64,000 nucleotides of DNA from Taenia hydatigena (lineage: Eukaryota; Platyhelminthes; Cestoda; Cyclophyllidea; Taeniidae). The notes below the pieces were generated by a model. It ran no database searches. It saw nothing but the letters and a program-made list of their open reading frames with translations, and was not told the origin of the DNA. This document shows positions 63,257 to 64,000 of the stretch, piece after piece; within the stretch, counting starts at the first letter, position 1; each line of letters starts with the position of its first letter. The position numbers and the translations under genes were made by a program. The stretch covers positions 28,001 to 92,000 of the forward strand of contig JADWOT020000740.1 of NCBI GenBank assembly GCA_036345935.2, in the 5' to 3' direction.

Positions 63257-64000
63257 ACGATTAAGTATTAAACGAATTATTTCGAAGACAAATACACGGC
63301 GTTGCATTGTTTTATGTGCTGGAGGCACGTAAATGGAGTCTATGTGATGTTGTTACTTGTAAAGCTTGATGCAAAATAGTGGGTTTGAATTAGATGAAAA
63401 CGAATCCGTGTTGCTTCTTTGTCACTTTATAATGAAGATCTTTGCCCCTGAATATCATGATGTCACGCTGATAAGACGCAATTGCGAAGCACAATGCTGA
63501 AACTCTCTGCTAAAGACTAGTCATAAAGCAGTTGACCATTTATAGCGTGGCCAACAATGGTAAGGTGCAGTGGAGAAAGAGAAATGCAAAAAATAAATGT
63601 GGTTGTTTGGGAAATGCGGCAAAGATATAAAGGAATAAGGATGGATATGTATAGAGCTAACCAAATATGCTTGCTTTGGACTAGCGTTCAGAAGGGATGG
63701 AGTAACTATCAAATGGGAAATAAACAAGCACAATTGTCGGGAAATGAAATTGACAGAGACCACTTTACAAGGGGGAGAGGAACAATGAAGCATTTGTTGT
63801 CACGGGTGATTAGATGAGCTTGGAAGGAGAAAGAAAAGAAAATGAGGAAATGAAAGAGAATTTCATCCGCATAACCTCATATTTCAAAGACAGTTGTAGC
63901 TTTCCAAGACTTTCTTGGAAGCAAAAGAAGGCACAATGCTAGGGCTAAATACATACATATCCAGCAAGCAGAAGGCACGGAGCTGCTGGAGTGGCTTGGA
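63257..64000. other. No supported gene at the window end
   Basis: An 86-codon plus-strand frame (63,557-63,817), rich in Lys/Arg/Glu, has no recognised motif. Confidence 0.35.

Noticed and set aside
1..64000. CRISPR arrays, bacterial operons, rRNA genes and clear tRNA genes
   Set aside because: No regularly spaced repeats, no ribosome-binding-site/ORF chains, no rRNA core motifs, and no segment with a convincing cloverleaf.

Overview
The window looks like nuclear DNA of a parasitic flatworm, most likely a taeniid tapeworm (Taenia or Echinococcus). It is AT-rich and gene-sparse, and its coding exons are short, bounded by GT/AG splice sites and mostly in intron phase 1. It carries a tandem pair of small genes laid out like the taeniid EG95/45W/TSOL18 oncosphere-antigen family: a signal-peptide exon, one fibronectin type III (FN3) exon and a short C-terminal exon. 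There are no operons, ribosome-binding sites or other bacterial features. Species and family were judged by eye from layout and motifs, not from a database search.

Layout. 1-7.3 kb: no convincing gene; an imperfect inverted repeat at 5.0-5.9 kb. 7.4-11.5 kb (+): a long decayed receptor-type guanylate cyclase, from the end of the ligand-binding domain through the kinase-homology domain and dimerisation helix to the cyclase domain. It has many stops and frameshifts but clear remnants of exon order. 13.15-22.85 kb: a large palindrome. Its 2.48-kb core arms (13,989-16,464 and 20,273-22,748) align without gaps and are almost identical. The 3.8-kb spacer holds the FN3 gene pair A (17.81-18.58 kb) and B (18.60-19.61 kb), both on the minus strand. 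24.15-25.57 kb (-): a third, possibly decayed, member (D). 30-31.3 kb: degenerate tandem repeats and one copy of a dispersed repeat whose second copy is at 61.2 kb. 33.7-34.4 kb (-): the longest open frame, unrecognised. 35.4-36.4 kb (-): coding-like exons of an unknown gene. 37.1-39.9 kb (+): a fourth FN3 gene (C), whose signal peptide and FN3 domain share one exon, followed by further FN3-like exons and a Thr/Ser-rich stalk exon. 46.6 kb (+): a coding-like terminal exon. 47.8-48.0 kb (-): a histone H2A pseudogene. 50.6-51.1 kb (-): a stalk exon resembling the one at 39.8 kb plus a terminal exon. 53.9 and 56.8 kb (+): isolated coding-like exons. 59.5-60.6 kb (+): three exons, consistent in phase, of a Ser/Asn/Pro-rich protein. 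61.9 and 63.0 kb (+): two FN3-like exons.

How the parts fit. The window reads as an FN3 surface/secreted-protein neighbourhood that has been expanding by tandem and inverted duplication while other genes (guanylate cyclase, H2A) decay within it. Genes A and B would encode small secreted or membrane-tethered one-FN3 proteins. The core FN3 codons of A and B differ only by silent changes, which suggests selection on the protein. Gene A lacks an ATG where its signal peptide should begin and lies directly downstream of B, which may point to trans-splicing. All exon joins are inferred from splice signals and phase; none is supported here by transcripts.
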